A stretch of 64,000 bases of DNA. Source: Acetobacteraceae bacterium. GTDB lineage: Bacteria > Pseudomonadota > Alphaproteobacteria > Acetobacterales > Acetobacteraceae. Below, piece by piece: positions 29,543 through 38,775 of this stretch. The stretch covers positions 1 through 64,000 of the forward strand of contig JAKFUL010000023.1 in assembly GCA_021732665.1 (NCBI GenBank), written 5' to 3'. Each line of letters opens with the position of its first letter. The stretch's first letter is position 1. Below the pieces are notes generated by a model, which worked only from the letters and a program-made list of their open reading frames with translations, did not search any database and had not been told where the DNA came from. A program made the translations under genes and the position numbers.

Positions 29543-30703
29543 ATGCGCCTGGCAGTCTTGAAGGAACGTCGCGCGGGTGAGACCCGGGTGGCCGCCACGC
29601 CGGAGACGGCAAAGAAATTGGCAGCACTCGGCTGCAAGGTGGCGGTGGAAGCCGGCGCCGGGCTGGCTTCGGGCTTCACCGACGCAGCCTATGCCGAGGT
29701 CGGCGCCGAGCTTTGCCCCGACGCGGCCTCGACCCTGTTCGGCGCCGGCGTGGTGCTCAAGGTCCGGGCACCCCTGGGCGCGGGCGAGGGCGCGGTGGAT
29801 GAACTGTCGCTGATGCATCGCGGCGCCCTGCTGATCGGTACGCTGGAAGCCGGCGCCAATCCTGGCCGGGCTCAGGCCTATGCCGATCTCGGCATCGAGG
29901 CCTGCGCCATGGAATTGCTGCCGCGCACGACGCGCGCGCAGAGCATGGACATCCTCTCCTCCCAGGCCAACCTCGCCGGCTACCGCGCGGTGATCGAAGG
30001 GGCAGCGGCCTATGACCGCGGCTTCCCCATGCTGATGACGGCGGCCGGCACCATCCCCGCCGCCAATGTCTTCATCATGGGCGCGGGCGTGGCCGGGCTT
30101 CAGGCCATCGCCACCGCGCGCCGCCTGGGCGGGCGCGTCTCGGCCACCGACGTGCGACCGGCCGCGAAGGAAGAGATCAAGTCGCTGGGTGCCAGCTTCG
30201 TCGGCTACGAGGATGAGGAGAGCAAGAACGCCCAGACCGCGGGCGGCTATGCCAAGCAGCTTTCGGCCGATTTCTATGCGAAGCAGGCGGAAGTCGTGGC
30301 CGCGCATATCGCCAAGCAGGACCTCGTGGTCACCACCGCGCTGGTGCAGGGCCGGAAGGCGCCGACCCTGGTGACGCAAGCCATGGTCGACAGCATGAAG
30401 CCGGGCAGCGTGATCGTGGACATCGCGTCGGATGCCGGCGGCAATTGCGCCGCCACCCGGCCGGGCGAGATGTATGTCACCGGCAATGGCGTCAAGATCC
30501 TGGGCTACACCAATTGGCCCGGCCGCATCTGCGCCGCGGCGTCCGCCCTCTATGCCCGCAACCTGCTGACCTTCCTGACGACCTTCTGGGACAAGGAGGC
30601 GCAGGCCCCCAAGCTCCCCGAGACCGATGACATCGTGCAGGGCGTGACACTGACCCGCGGCGGCGCCGTGGTGCACCCCAGCCTGACCACGCCGAAAGCC
30701 TGA
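29543..30703 (+). CDS. pntAA: NAD(P) transhydrogenase subunit alpha, part 1
   Basis: The 386-residue soluble NAD(H)-binding domain I of the proton-translocating transhydrogenase shows [20 protein letters not shown], the family loop [12 protein letters not shown], the Rossmann motif [17 protein letters not shown] followed by [10 protein letters not shown], and the mobile-loop region. It passes hydride from NADH to NADP bound on PntB while protons re-enter the cell, supplying NADPH. The ATG at 29543 has a strong GGAGG (29532-29536). The operon pntAA-pntAB-pntB has spacings of 11 and 5 bases. The split alpha subunit is the alphaproteobacterial arrangement. Confidence 0.95.
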   Translation: MRLAVLKERRAGETRVAATPETAKKLAALGCKVAVEAGAGLASGFTDAAYAEVGAELCPDAASTLFGAGVVLKVRAPLGAGEGAVDELSLMHRGALLIGTLEAGANPGRAQAYADLGIEACAMELLPRTTRAQSMDILSSQANLAGYRAVIEGAAAYDRGFPMLMTAAGTIPAANVFIMGAGVAGLQAIATARRLGGRVSATDVRPAAKEEIKSLGASFVGYEDEESKNAQTAGGYAKQLSADFYAKQAEVVAAHIAKQDLVVTTALVQGRKAPTLVTQAMVDSMKPGSVIVDIASDAGGNCAATRPGEMYVTGNGVKILGYTNWPGRICAAASALYARNLLTFLTTFWDKEAQAPKLPETDDIVQGVTLTRGGAVVHPSLTTPKA

Positions 30704-30714
30704 GGAGAGCCATC

Positions 30715-31107
30715 ATGAACCCCACGGAACTGGCCAACCAGGCCCAGATCGTCGCCAACCAGGCGGTGATGCTCGCCGAGCAGGCGCGCCGCTATGCCGA
30801 GGCGATCTCGCCCGCCGCCCAGGCGGTCGAGCCCTTCATGCTCATGCTCACCATTTTCCTGATGGCCTGCTTCGTGGGCTATTACGTGGTGTGGAACGTG
30901 ACGCCCGCGCTGCATTCACCGCTGATGGGCGTCACCAACGCCATCTCCTCGGTCATCATCGTGGGCGCCATGCTGGCCGCGGGGCTGGCTGAATCGGGTG
31001 CGGCGAAATTCTTCGGCTTCGTGGGCGTGACGCTGGCGGCGGTGAACATCTTCGGCGGCTTCCTGGTGACGCGCCGCATGCTCGCCATGTTCAAGAAGAA
31101 GGGCTGA
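30715..31107 (+). CDS. pntAB: NAD(P) transhydrogenase subunit alpha, part 2
   Basis: The 130-residue membrane part of the split alpha subunit has a polar N-terminal helix followed by three or four transmembrane segments (about residues 40-62, 70-90, 95-118), with [32 protein letters not shown] as the conserved core. It forms part of the proton channel with PntB. GAGGAG lies just before the ATG. It sits between pntAA and pntB. Confidence 0.94.
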   Translation: MNPTELANQAQIVANQAVMLAEQARRYAEAISPAAQAVEPFMLMLTIFLMACFVGYYVVWNVTPALHSPLMGVTNAISSVIIVGAMLAAGLAESGAAKFFGFVGVTLAAVNIFGGFLVTRRMLAMFKKKG

Positions 31108-31112
31108 ACGCC

Positions 31113-32525
31113 ATGGGGCATATTTTTTCCACCCTTTGCTACCTCGTCGCCTCCGTCCTGTTCATCATGGCGCTGCGCGGCCTCTCCCACCCCGAGACCA
31201 GCCAGAAGGGCAATCTCTACGGCATGATCGGCATGGGTGTGGCGATCTTCGCCACCATGGCGACGCCGGGCATGTCCTGGTCGGGCATCGGCATCATCAT
31301 CGCGGGCCTGGCCATCGGTGGTTCCATCGGCGCCGTCCTGGCGCAGAGGATCGCCATGACGTCGCTGCCCCAGCTGGTCGCGGCCTTCCACTCGCTGGTC
31401 GGCATGGCCGCCGTGGCCGTGGCGGCCGCCGCCTTCTACGCGCCTGAGAGCTTCGGCATCGCCAAGGCGGGGGGTGGGATCAAGACCGCCTCGCTGCTGG
31501 AGATGTCGCTGGGTCTCGCGATCGGCGCCATCACCTTCTCGGGCTCGGTCATCGCCTTTCTGAAGCTGGATGGCCGGATGTCCGGCGCCCCCATCACCTT
31601 CCAGGGCCAGCACAAGATCAACGCGGCCCTGGGCGCGCTGCTGGTGCTGTTCGTGATCCTGTTCGTGGCCACCGGCAGCTGGTTCTTCTTCTGGCTGATT
31701 GCGCTGCTCTCCTTCGCGCTGGGCTATCTGCTGATCATCCCGATCGGCGGTGCCGACATGCCTGTCGTGGTCTCGATGCTGAACAGCTATTCCGGCTGGG
31801 CGGCGGCGGGCATCGGTTTCACCATCGGCAATCTGCTGCTGATCGTGACCGGCGCGCTGGTCGGTGCCTCGGGCGCCATTCTCTCCTACATCATGTGCAA
31901 GGGGATGAACCGCTCGATCATCAACGTGCTGCTGGGCGGCTTCGGCACCGAGAGCGGCGCGGCGGGTGCCGCGGGCGCGGTCGATCCGGACCGCCCGCCG
32001 GTGAAGGCGGGTTCGCCGGAAGACGCGGCCTATATGATGAAGAACGCCCAGAAGATCATCGTGGTGCCGGGCTACGGCATGGCGGTGGCGCAGGCCCAGC
32101 AGGTGCTGCGCGAAATGGGCGACCTGCTGAAGAAGGAAGGCGTGGATGTGAAATACGCCATCCACCCCGTCGCCGGCCGCATGCCCGGGCACATGAACGT
32201 GCTGCTGGCCGAGGCCAATGTGCCCTATGACGAGGTTTTCGAGCTCGAGGAAATCAACCCCGAATTCGCGGATGCCGATGTGGCCTTCGTCATCGGCGCC
32301 AATGACGTGACCAACCCTGCGGCGAAGACGAACAAATCCTCGGCGATCTACGGCATGCCCATCCTGGATGTGGAACGCGCGAAGACCGTGTTCTTCATCA
32401 AGCGCGGCATGGCCTCGGGCTATGCCGGCGTGGACAATGAGCTGTTCTTCAGGCCGAACACGATGATGCTGTTCGGCGATGCGAAGAAGGTGACGCAGGA
32501 AATCGTGCAGGCGTTGCAGCGGTAG
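31113..32525 (+). CDS. pntB: NAD(P) transhydrogenase subunit beta
   Basis: The 470-residue subunit has about nine transmembrane segments in residues 1-285, with VAAFHSLVGMAAV carrying the conserved channel His. The C-terminal soluble NADP(H)-binding domain III starts near residue 300 and has VVPGYGMAVAQAQ, YAIHPVAGRMPGHMNVLLAEA and VIGANDVTNPAA. It completes the transhydrogenase complex in the inner membrane. A strong hairpin follows the stop. Confidence 0.95.
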   Translation: MGHIFSTLCYLVASVLFIMALRGLSHPETSQKGNLYGMIGMGVAIFATMATPGMSWSGIGIIIAGLAIGGSIGAVLAQRIAMTSLPQLVAAFHSLVGMAAVAVAAAAFYAPESFGIAKAGGGIKTASLLEMSLGLAIGAITFSGSVIAFLKLDGRMSGAPITFQGQHKINAALGALLVLFVILFVATGSWFFFWLIALLSFALGYLLIIPIGGADMPVVVSMLNSYSGWAAAGIGFTIGNLLLIVTGALVGASGAILSYIMCKGMNRSIINVLLGGFGTESGAAGAAGAVDPDRPPVKAGSPEDAAYMMKNAQKIIVVPGYGMAVAQAQQVLREMGDLLKKEGVDVKYAIHPVAGRMPGHMNVLLAEANVPYDEVFELEEINPEFADADVAFVIGANDVTNPAAKTNKSSAIYGMPILDVERAKTVFFIKRGMASGYAGVDNELFFRPNTMMLFGDAKKVTQEIVQALQR

Positions 32526-32533
32526 CAGGCGTG

Positions 32534-32564
32534 ACCCGGAGAGGGGGCTATGCTCTCTCCGGGT
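32534..32564 (+). terminator. hairpin terminator after pntB
   Basis: ACCCGGAGAG (32534-32543) and CTCTCCGGGT (32555-32564) form a perfect 10-pair stem with an 11-base loop, 9 bases after the pntB stop. The downstream sequence has only scattered T, so this is a strong hairpin with a weak T-tract. Confidence 0.65.
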
Positions 32565-32796
32565 CGCTTCATCCGACATCACGCCCGTCTCGGCCGCTAT
32601 CTCGGCATCACGACATGACGGAACATGCCGACGGGCGATCAGGGTTGCCGGATGCCCGGCTTCTGTGAAACCTGCCCGGTCGACCAACTGCCTGGCGGTT
32701 GCCAGGACTTCAAGCCCTTCGCCACCATCCAGCGCCGCCTCCGGTTCCAGAACCGAGGGTAGGTAAGCGCATATCTGAGCCGTGCCTGAAATGGCC

Positions 32797-33780
32797 CTAA
32801 CGCGGTTGCCTCGTGAGCAGAATCCCCGCCGCGTAATCCAGCCCCAGCAGGGCATCGCGGCTGAGCACCGGCCGACCCGGCTCCAGCCCGTAAAACCCGA
32901 GCCCCATCGCCGCCAGGGCATCGAGGAAATCGCCGATCCCGAAGCCCGCATGGGCGATCTGCCCGGGCGACCACTCCATCACGATCTGCAATTGCGGATT
33001 GGCCGCGATGGCGGTCGCCGCCCCCTGGAAGACCAGCGGCTCGGCGCCCTCGACATCGACCTTCATCACATCGAGCCGGCCCTCCCACCGGGTGACCGCG
33101 CCATCCACCGTCACCCCCGATACCGAGAAAGCCTCGCTCGGCGGCTCGCCCAGCAGGTCGGTGAAGGAATCGGGCACCCGCGCGATCGAGGTGTTGCCTG
33201 AACGGCCGACGCGCCGATGCAACTGCACCATTCTCTCGCTCTCGCAGGCCGCGTTCTGCCAGGGCGTGGCGTGGCCGCCAAAACCGTTGATGTGGATGTT
33301 GTCGCGCAGGATGGTGAAAAGCCGCGCGTCGGCCTCGATGCCGATGACCCGGCCCTGCGGACAGAAGCGCGCGAAGAGGCAGGTGAAATAGCCGAAATTG
33401 GCGCCGACATCGAGGCAGCGATCATCCGGCCGCAGGGTGGCGGCGAAGAAGTCCGTCAGCTCCGTCTCGTAATGGCCGGAGGCGATGAACCAAGGCGCGA
33501 TCAGCCGGTCATCGGCCTCGACCAGATAGGCGATGGTGTGGCCATGGACCACCGCCTTCAGCAGCACCAGCCCATGGCCCATATAGGTGGCGCGGCTGCC
33601 ATGGCTGAAATCCTCCAGCCGGGCAAGCCGTGCCTCCATGGCGCCAAGCCGCGCCTCGATGCTGCGCGCCAGGTCGAGCAGGCCGGTCACCTCCGGCGGC
33701 GCCTCGCCCCGCAGCCCCAGCCATCGCCCGAGTTGGCGGCCGAGCCTGAGGCCCGGGCCGGTCGAGGGGTCAGAGGGCAT
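32797..33780 (-). CDS. FkbM-family methyltransferase
   Basis: The 327-residue protein has a helical, probably coiled-coil N-terminal region (about residues 32-60), then an FkbM-type SAM methyltransferase domain: RCLDVGANFGYFTCLFARFC (SAM loop), GRVIGIEADARLF, NAACESE and the family signature DVMKVDVEGAEPLVFQG. FkbM enzymes O-methylate sugars or polyketide-like compounds. The target here is unknown; an extracellular or flagellar glycan is possible but not adjacent. The region between it and pntB holds no clear gene. It has no signal peptide. Confidence 0.86.
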   Translation of the reverse strand: MPSDPSTGPGLRLGRQLGRWLGLRGEAPPEVTGLLDLARSIEARLGAMEARLARLEDFSHGSRATYMGHGLVLLKAVVHGHTIAYLVEADDRLIAPWFIASGHYETELTDFFAATLRPDDRCLDVGANFGYFTCLFARFCPQGRVIGIEADARLFTILRDNIHINGFGGHATPWQNAACESERMVQLHRRVGRSGNTSIARVPDSFTDLLGEPPSEAFSVSGVTVDGAVTRWEGRLDVMKVDVEGAEPLVFQGAATAIAANPQLQIVMEWSPGQIAHAGFGIGDFLDALAAMGLGFYGLEPGRPVLSRDALLGLDYAAGILLTRQPR

Positions 33781-33826
33781 GCGGCAAGCTCCTGGTCATC
33801 GCGCCATGGTAATCCCGGGCGGGTGA

Positions 33827-35398
33827 TCAGGCCACCGGGGGCTCCCGCCGCTCGCGCTTCACCAGCAGCTTGTTCAGCGCATGCACATAGGCCCGCGCGC
33901 TGGCCACGATGGTGTCGGTATCGGCGCCCTGGCCATCGACCAGCTTGCCGGCTTCCTCCATCCGCACCGTCACCCGGGCCTGGGCGTCGGTGCCGCCGGT
34001 CACGCTCTGCACCGCATAGAGCTTCAGCGTCACATCATGCGGCCAGGCGTTGCGGATGGCGGCGAAGGTCGCGTCCACCGCGCCATCGCCGGTGGCCATG
34101 CCGTCGCGCTTCTCGCCATCCACTTCCAGCGCCAGCGTCGCCATGGGCTTGGCGCCCATGCCGGTGGCCACCGTCAGCGCGGTCAGCTTCAGGCGGTTCT
34201 GCTGGTTGGAGATCTCGTCATCCACCAGCGCCGCGATATCCTCGTCATAGACGATCTTCTTGCGGTCGGCCAAATCCTTGAAGCGCTTGAAGGCGTCGTT
34301 CAGCTGGTTGTCGCCGACCACATAGCCCAGGGTCGCCAGGCGATCCTTGAACGCCGCACGGCCCGAATGCTTGCCCAGCACGAGGGAGGATTTGGTCCAG
34401 CCCACGCTCTCCGGCGTCATGATCTCGTAGGTCGAGGCATCCTTCAGCACGCCATCCTGATGGATGCCGCTTTCATGCGCGAAGGCGTTGCGGCCGACGA
34501 TCGCCTTGTTGGGCTGCACGTCGAAGCCGGTGATCGCCGCCAGCAGGCGCGAGATGCCCAGCAGCCGCTGCGTCTTGATGGAATGGCGGCTGGCGATGCG
34601 GTCATGGCGGGTGCGCAGCGCCATGGCGATCTCCTCCAGCGCCGCATTGCCGGCACGTTCGCCGATGCCGTTGATGGTGCATTCGATCTGCCGCACGCCG
34701 GCCTGCACGGCCGCCAGGGTATTGGCCACCGCCAGGCCGAGGTCATTGTGGTTGTGGGTGGAGAAGATGATTTTTTCCGCCCCCGGCACCCGCTCGCGCA
34801 GCATGCGGAACTGCCGTCCGGTTTCCTCCGGCAAGGCATAGCCGACCGTGTCCGGGATGTTGATGGTGGTGGCACCCGCCTTGATCGCCGCCTCCACGCA
34901 GCGGCACAGGAACTCGTCCTCCGAACGGCTGCCATCCTCGGCCGACCATTCCACATCAGCGGCGTGGTTGCGGGCGAGCGTGACACTCTCGGTGATGCGC
35001 TCCAGCACCTGGTCCGGCGTCATGCGCAGCTTGACGCGCATGTGCAGCTCGGACGTCGCCAGCACGATGTGGATGCGCGGCCGCGCGGCGGGCTTCACCG
35101 CATTGGCACTGGCCATGATGTCGGCGGGGTTGGCGCGCGACAGGCTGGCCACCACCGGGCCTTCCCGGCCGAAAAGCCGGGCGATGGATTGCACGCTCTC
35201 GAAATCGCCGGGGCTGGCGATCGCGAAGCCGGCCTCGATGACATCCACGCCGAGATCATCCAGCGCCGCCGCCATGCGCAGCTTTTCCTCAAGGTTCATC
35301 GAGAAGCCGGGCGACTGCTCGCCATCGCGCAAAGTGGTGTCGAAGAAGATGATGCGGTCGTCGTCCAGCGTGCCGAAGCTGGGATGGGTGATGGCCAT
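33827..35398 (-). CDS. leuA: 2-isopropylmalate synthase
   Basis: The 523-residue enzyme condenses acetyl-CoA and 2-oxoisovalerate, the first committed step to leucine. It has [17 protein letters not shown] (metal-binding Asp, catalytic Arg), [18 protein letters not shown] (HxH metal ligands), [18 protein letters not shown] and HQDGVLKD. The C-terminal LeuA dimer domain, about residues 390-515, is where leucine feedback acts. Length is standard for the bacterial 520-residue group. Upstream lies a leucine-rich leader peptide with alternative hairpins, indicating attenuation by charged leucyl-tRNA. Confidence 0.96.
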   Translation of the reverse strand: MAITHPSFGTLDDDRIIFFDTTLRDGEQSPGFSMNLEEKLRMAAALDDLGVDVIEAGFAIASPGDFESVQSIARLFGREGPVVASLSRANPADIMASANAVKPAARPRIHIVLATSELHMRVKLRMTPDQVLERITESVTLARNHAADVEWSAEDGSRSEDEFLCRCVEAAIKAGATTINIPDTVGYALPEETGRQFRMLRERVPGAEKIIFSTHNHNDLGLAVANTLAAVQAGVRQIECTINGIGERAGNAALEEIAMALRTRHDRIASRHSIKTQRLLGISRLLAAITGFDVQPNKAIVGRNAFAHESGIHQDGVLKDASTYEIMTPESVGWTKSSLVLGKHSGRAAFKDRLATLGYVVGDNQLNDAFKRFKDLADRKKIVYDEDIAALVDDEISNQQNRLKLTALTVATGMGAKPMATLALEVDGEKRDGMATGDGAVDATFAAIRNAWPHDVTLKLYAVQSVTGGTDAQARVTVRMEEAGKLVDGQGADTDTIVASARAYVHALNKLLVKRERREPPVA

Positions 35399-35432
35399 GT
35401 TCTGCGTTTCCGTGTGCGTGTTGCTTCGACAG

Positions 35433-35448
35433 GCGGCGTCCTCGCCGC
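35433..35448 (-). promoter_or_regulatory. GC hairpin in the leuA leader
   Basis: GCGGCG and CGCCGC pair perfectly around a 4-base loop, about 35 bases before the leuA ATG and after the leader peptide stop. It has no T-run. It may be the terminal element of the leader RNA or act on leuA translation. Confidence 0.45.
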
Positions 35449-35465
35449 GGGGCTAACCCGTTTTT

Positions 35466-35515
35466 GCGTCCCCTGGGCGACCCAGCCAACGGCCAGGCAT
35501 CACGCTCAGGGGCGC
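35466..35515 (-). promoter_or_regulatory. alternative pairings in the leuA leader RNA
   Basis: Read on the minus strand, GCGCCCCTG (35507-35515), which overlaps the end of the leader peptide, can pair with CAGGGGACGC (35466-35475). The distal arm overlaps a separate small hairpin, CTGGG-TCG-CCCAG (35473-35485), so the two structures are mutually exclusive. That is the expected logic of ribosome-position-dependent attenuation. A canonical U-tract is not visible. Confidence 0.5.
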
Positions 35516-35598
35516 TTAAGTCGAAGAAGAAGGGCGAGCGGAAGCAGCCGGGCATTCACCCGCGCAGCCGGCACGAAAAGGGCCAAAGGCGTCGCCAT
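35506..35598 (-). CDS. leuA leader peptide
   Basis: This 30-codon open frame ends 107 bases before leuA and encodes MATPLALFVPAARVNARLLP followed by LALLLRLKRP. Nine residues are Leu, seven of them within ten codons (LLPLALLLRL). A clustered run of the end-product amino acid just upstream of its biosynthetic gene is the signature of a transcription-attenuation leader. Scarce Leu-tRNA would stall the ribosome on the cluster and favour one of two competing RNA pairings. No strong Shine-Dalgarno is seen before the ATG. It is too short for routine gene calling. Confidence 0.75.
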   Translation of the reverse strand: MATPLALFVPAARVNARLLPLALLLRLKRP

Positions 35599-35630
35599 GA
35601 GAGGAACCCTAGCCGCGCCCGGCGCGCGGA

Positions 35631-35939
35631 TCAAGCGCCGCGCAGGCACAGGGCGGCGCGCACCTCCTCGGCCTCGTAGGGCGTGCCGCGCAGGCTGCCC
35701 AGCTCCACCTGCCGCCTCTCCCCCGCTGCCAGAACAAGCAGGCGCCGGCCGCAGACCTCGGCGCTGGGGCGGAAGGGCAGGGGCAGCGCCACCTGCAACA
35801 CCAGCACCGCGGCCGGCCCGGGATTGCGAAGCACCGCGCGGTACAACCAGAGCGAGACGCCCTCTCCGCGCTGGCGGAAGACCCGCTCCACCATCACCCA
35901 GGAAGCACTGGTCTTCGCTTCGCTTTCAGCCCTCAACAT
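35631..35939 (-). CDS. hypothetical protein
   Basis: The 102-residue product has no recognised family. It is Arg- and Val-rich with beta-strand-like segments (PAAVLVLQVALPLPF and RRLLVLAAGERRQVELGSL), and has no signal peptide or clear membrane span. The ATG at 35939 is chosen over one 20 codons upstream because the extra residues look non-coding. It ends 32 bases before the leuA leader peptide on the same strand, so the leu promoter may lie inside or upstream of it. It could be a conserved small protein or a spurious frame. Confidence 0.45.
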   Translation of the reverse strand: MLRAESEAKTSASWVMVERVFRQRGEGVSLWLYRAVLRNPGPAAVLVLQVALPLPFRPSAEVCGRRLLVLAAGERRQVELGSLRGTPYEAEEVRAALCLRGA

Positions 35940-36037
35940 CACCCGCACCCTTCTGTCCCAATGGCGGGACCCTAGGGTTGTGGGCCGGCATGCGGCCAAT
36001 CGATGCTGACGCTGGGGATGATAGGAGTTGGCGATGA

Positions 36038-36103
36038 GGGGGTGGGGAGCGGGCGCCGGGGAGGAGCGGAGCCCATCCCCGGCGCCGCGCCCGCTACCCC
36101 CCC
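36038..36103 (-). terminator. extended GC hairpin at the end of the ABC operon
   Basis: GGCGCCGGGGA (36052-36062) and TCCCCGGCGCC (36076-36086) are perfect inverted repeats of 11 bases. Flanking GGGGG-GAGCGG and CCGCT-CCCCC extend the stem around the permease stop codon. There is no T-run, so it may act as a barrier or mRNA 3'-end stabiliser rather than an intrinsic terminator. Confidence 0.45.
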
Positions 36104-36933
36104 GTCGCCAAGTTCTGATCCGTCCCCCGCGTCGCCCATCCGGTCGTGCGCTTCTCGATCACCTCGGCGATCCAGTAAAGCACGATGCCCATCAGACCAG
36201 TTGTGATGAGCCCCGCGAAAACCAACGGAACGTCGAAGCGCGACGAGGCCACCATCATCAGCCGCCCGATGCCGGCATTGGGCGCCACGCTCTCGGCGAT
36301 GATGGCGCCGACGAAGGCCACCGTCACCGCGATCTTCAGCGAGGCGAAGAAATACGGCATCGCCCGCGGCAGCCCCACCTTGATGATGATGTCGCGCGGC
36401 CGGGCGCCGAGTGCCCGCAGCACGTCCTTCAATTCCGGCTCCACCGTCGCGATCCCGGTCGCCACATTCACCACGATCGGGAAGAAGGAGATCAGGAAGG
36501 CGGTGATGATGGCCGGCAGGGTTCCGATGCCGAACCAGATGATCAGCACCGGCACCACCGCCACCTTGGGGATGGAGTTGAACGCGATCAGCAGCGGATA
36601 CAGCCCCTTATAGACCAGGGTGGAGGAGCCAATGGCCACCCCCAGCAGCACCCCGGCCACGATCGCCAGGCCGAAGCCGGCCATGGTGGCATAGAGCGTC
36701 ACCAGGCTGTCCTGCAGCAGCGGGTACCACCAGCGCACCGCGGCGCGGTAGATGTCGCTGGGCGCGGGCAGGATGAATTCGGGCACCTTGAAGACGGTGC
36801 AGCCGATCTCCCACACCCCGAACATGCCGAAGATCACCAGCCAGGGCAGCATGGTCTGCAACCGGCGCTGGCGCCGGGCGGCGGCGGCCATGGCGTTGTA
36901 GCGGGCCTGCGCCCGTGCCGACATTTGGGCCAT
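36094..36933 (-). CDS. NitT/TauT-type ABC transporter permease
   Basis: The 279-residue inner-membrane protein has six predicted spans. The permease coupling motif region GLGIAT-like is represented by ALGARPRDIIIKVGLPRAMPYFFASLKIAVTVAF, matching the SsuC/TauC family. It forms the channel of an importer for sulfonates, nitrate, thiamine precursors or similar small organics. Its ATG shares one base with the stop of the ATPase gene (both at 36933), so the two are coupled. It is the last gene of the substrate-binding protein, ATPase, permease operon. Confidence 0.9.
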   Translation of the reverse strand: MAQMSARAQARYNAMAAAARRQRRLQTMLPWLVIFGMFGVWEIGCTVFKVPEFILPAPSDIYRAAVRWWYPLLQDSLVTLYATMAGFGLAIVAGVLLGVAIGSSTLVYKGLYPLLIAFNSIPKVAVVPVLIIWFGIGTLPAIITAFLISFFPIVVNVATGIATVEPELKDVLRALGARPRDIIIKVGLPRAMPYFFASLKIAVTVAFVGAIIAESVAPNAGIGRLMMVASSRFDVPLVFAGLITTGLMGIVLYWIAEVIEKRTTGWATRGTDQNLATGG

Positions 36934-37736
36934 CAGACGACCACCTCCTCACCGCTTCGGGCAGCGGCGATATAGCCGCGCAGATCATGCACCAAATCCT
37001 GGAATTCGGCGGTGTAGGTGGTCTCCAGCGTGCGCGGGCGCGGCAAATCCACGCGTCGCTCGGCAATGATCCGGCCGGGCCGCGACGACATCACCAGCAC
37101 CCGGTCGGCTAGGTAGGTCGCCTCGCGCAGGTCATGCGTCACCAGGATGACGGTGGGCTTCTTGGTCATCCAGACATTCTGCAAAACGGCCCAGAGATCC
37201 TCGCGGGTGAAGACATCGAGCGCCGAGAAGGGCTCGTCGAGCATCAGCAGCGCCGGGTCATGGATCAACGCGCGGCACAGCGAGGTCCGCTGCTGCATGC
37301 CGCCCGAAAGCTGGTAGGGGAATTTCTTGTCGAAGCCCTCCAACCCCACCAGGCGGAGCAATTCCCGCGCCTTCGCCTCATACATCGCGCGTTCGCGGCT
37401 GAGCTTGTCGCGGTGCTGCGGCGTGACTTCCAGCGGCAGCATCACGTTGGCGAGGATGCGCCGCCAGGGCAGCAAAGTGGGCGCCTGGAAGGCCATCCCC
37501 GCGATGGTCAGCGGCCCGTCCACCTCGGACCCCGCCACCACGACATTGCCTTCGGTGGCGGGCCAGAGGCCCGTCACCAGCCGCATCAGGGTGGATTTTC
37601 CGCAGCCCGAGGGGCCGACGACGGCGACGAACTCGCCCAGGCCGACATTCATCGAGCAGCCCTCAAGGGCCAGCGTGCCGTCCACACCGCCATAGCGCAT
37701 GGCGACCTGGTCAATTTCCACAAAGGGACGTGTCAT
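36933..37736 (-). CDS. NitT/TauT-type ABC transporter ATP-binding protein
   Basis: The 267-residue ATPase has Walker A GPSGCGKST, Q-loop AFQAPTLLPWR, signature LSGGMQQR, Walker B LLMLDEPFSALD and H-loop LVTHDLREA. It belongs to the SsuB/TauB subgroup and drives import with the permease encoded next. It lies 13 bases after the substrate-binding protein gene. Confidence 0.93.
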   Translation of the reverse strand: MTRPFVEIDQVAMRYGGVDGTLALEGCSMNVGLGEFVAVVGPSGCGKSTLMRLVTGLWPATEGNVVVAGSEVDGPLTIAGMAFQAPTLLPWRRILANVMLPLEVTPQHRDKLSRERAMYEAKARELLRLVGLEGFDKKFPYQLSGGMQQRTSLCRALIHDPALLMLDEPFSALDVFTREDLWAVLQNVWMTKKPTVILVTHDLREATYLADRVLVMSSRPGRIIAERRVDLPRPRTLETTYTAEFQDLVHDLRGYIAAARSGEEVVV

Positions 37737-37749
37737 GGCGGTTCCGGTG

Positions 37750-38775
37750 TCAGGTGGCGGAGGTGGGCAGGCGAAGCTGCTCGGCCGGCGGCAGGAATTC
37801 GGGGGTGTATATCTGCGCCGCGGTCAGCGTGGAGGTCAGATTGAACGCGGTCTTGACCACGTCGATGCTCTTCTCGAGGCGCGCGGGCACCACAGAGGAC
37901 AGCCCGTTGCGGCGGACATGGTCGGACAGCACCATGCGGCTCATCATCACGTTGTGGCGTTGCAGTTCCAGCCCGGTGTCGGTCAGCGGCTCGGCCCGCC
38001 TGAGGGTTTCCATCGCCGCCGCGGGATCGGCGATCTGCGCCACGAAGCCACGCATCAGCGCCGCCACCATGCGCTTCACCACATCGGGGTTGCGCTGCAT
38101 GTAGCCGCGCGTGGTCAGCAGCGCGCCGCCATAGAGGTCGAGCCCCACATCATTGTACATGAACAGTTTTTGCTCGGGCATCTGCATGCCCAGGCCGACG
38201 AGGGCCATGGTCGAGGTCTGCACGCTGGCGGTGATGCCATCGACCTCGCGCCGGACGAACAGCGGCTCGCGCAGCGCGGGCGTCACCGAGACGAAGGTGA
38301 CCTTTGAGGCATCGAAGCCGGCGGCCGAGGCGAAGGCCGGGAAAAGCTGGCGCGCGGCATCGAATTCCGGCGCGGCCAGCCGCTTGCCCTCCAGGTCGCG
38401 GGGGTTGCGGATCGGCCCGCCCTCGCGGGTGATGACGCAAAGCGGGCTGAGGTCATGCAGCATGGCGATCGCCACCACGTCGCGTGACGGGTTTTCCGCC
38501 ACAAAGCGCAGCGTGGGCGAGAGATCGCCATAGCCCATGTCATGCGTGCCGCCGGCCAGGCTGACCGGAACGCCACCCGAGCCCTGGCCGCGGTCGATCG
38601 TCACATCCAGCCCGGCCTCGCGGAAAAAACCACGCTCGCGCGCAATCAGCCCGAAGGTCTGCGGTGCCTGGAAGGCCCAGTCCATGGTGAAGCGCACGCG
38701 GGCGGTGCCCTGGCCCAGCGCCAGGGAGGGCAGGGCGAGGCCGGCTGCGATGACGCTTCGGCGGGAGGCGGTCAT
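37750..38775 (-). CDS. ABC transporter substrate-binding protein, NMT1/THI5-like
   Basis: The 341-residue precursor has a signal peptide (MTASRRSVIAAGLALPSLALG, with an Arg pair resembling a weak Tat motif). The NMT1/SsuA-like fold follows: RVRFTMDWAFQAPQTFGLIARERGFFREAGLDVTID and the GSGGVPVSLAGGTHDMGYGD ligand-loop region. The opening (MDWAFQAPQ) resembles pyrimidine- or aromatic-compound-binding ThiY-like proteins, but the ligand cannot be named. It is the first gene of the three-gene importer operon. Confidence 0.88.
   Translation of the reverse strand: MTASRRSVIAAGLALPSLALGQGTARVRFTMDWAFQAPQTFGLIARERGFFREAGLDVTIDRGQGSGGVPVSLAGGTHDMGYGDLSPTLRFVAENPSRDVVAIAMLHDLSPLCVITREGGPIRNPRDLEGKRLAAPEFDAARQLFPAFASAAGFDASKVTFVSVTPALREPLFVRREVDGITASVQTSTMALVGLGMQMPEQKLFMYNDVGLDLYGGALLTTRGYMQRNPDVVKRMVAALMRGFVAQIADPAAAMETLRRAEPLTDTGLELQRHNVMMSRMVLSDHVRRNGLSSVVPARLEKSIDVVKTAFNLTSTLTAAQIYTPEFLPPAEQLRLPTSAT

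Noticed and set aside
32639-33088. 149-codon minus-strand frame before the FkbM end
   Set aside because: Most of it overlaps the FkbM gene in another frame, and the unique part has no recognisable domain.
33881-36037. 718-codon plus-strand open frame
   Set aside because: Antisense to leuA and the leader region; low-complexity shadow protein.
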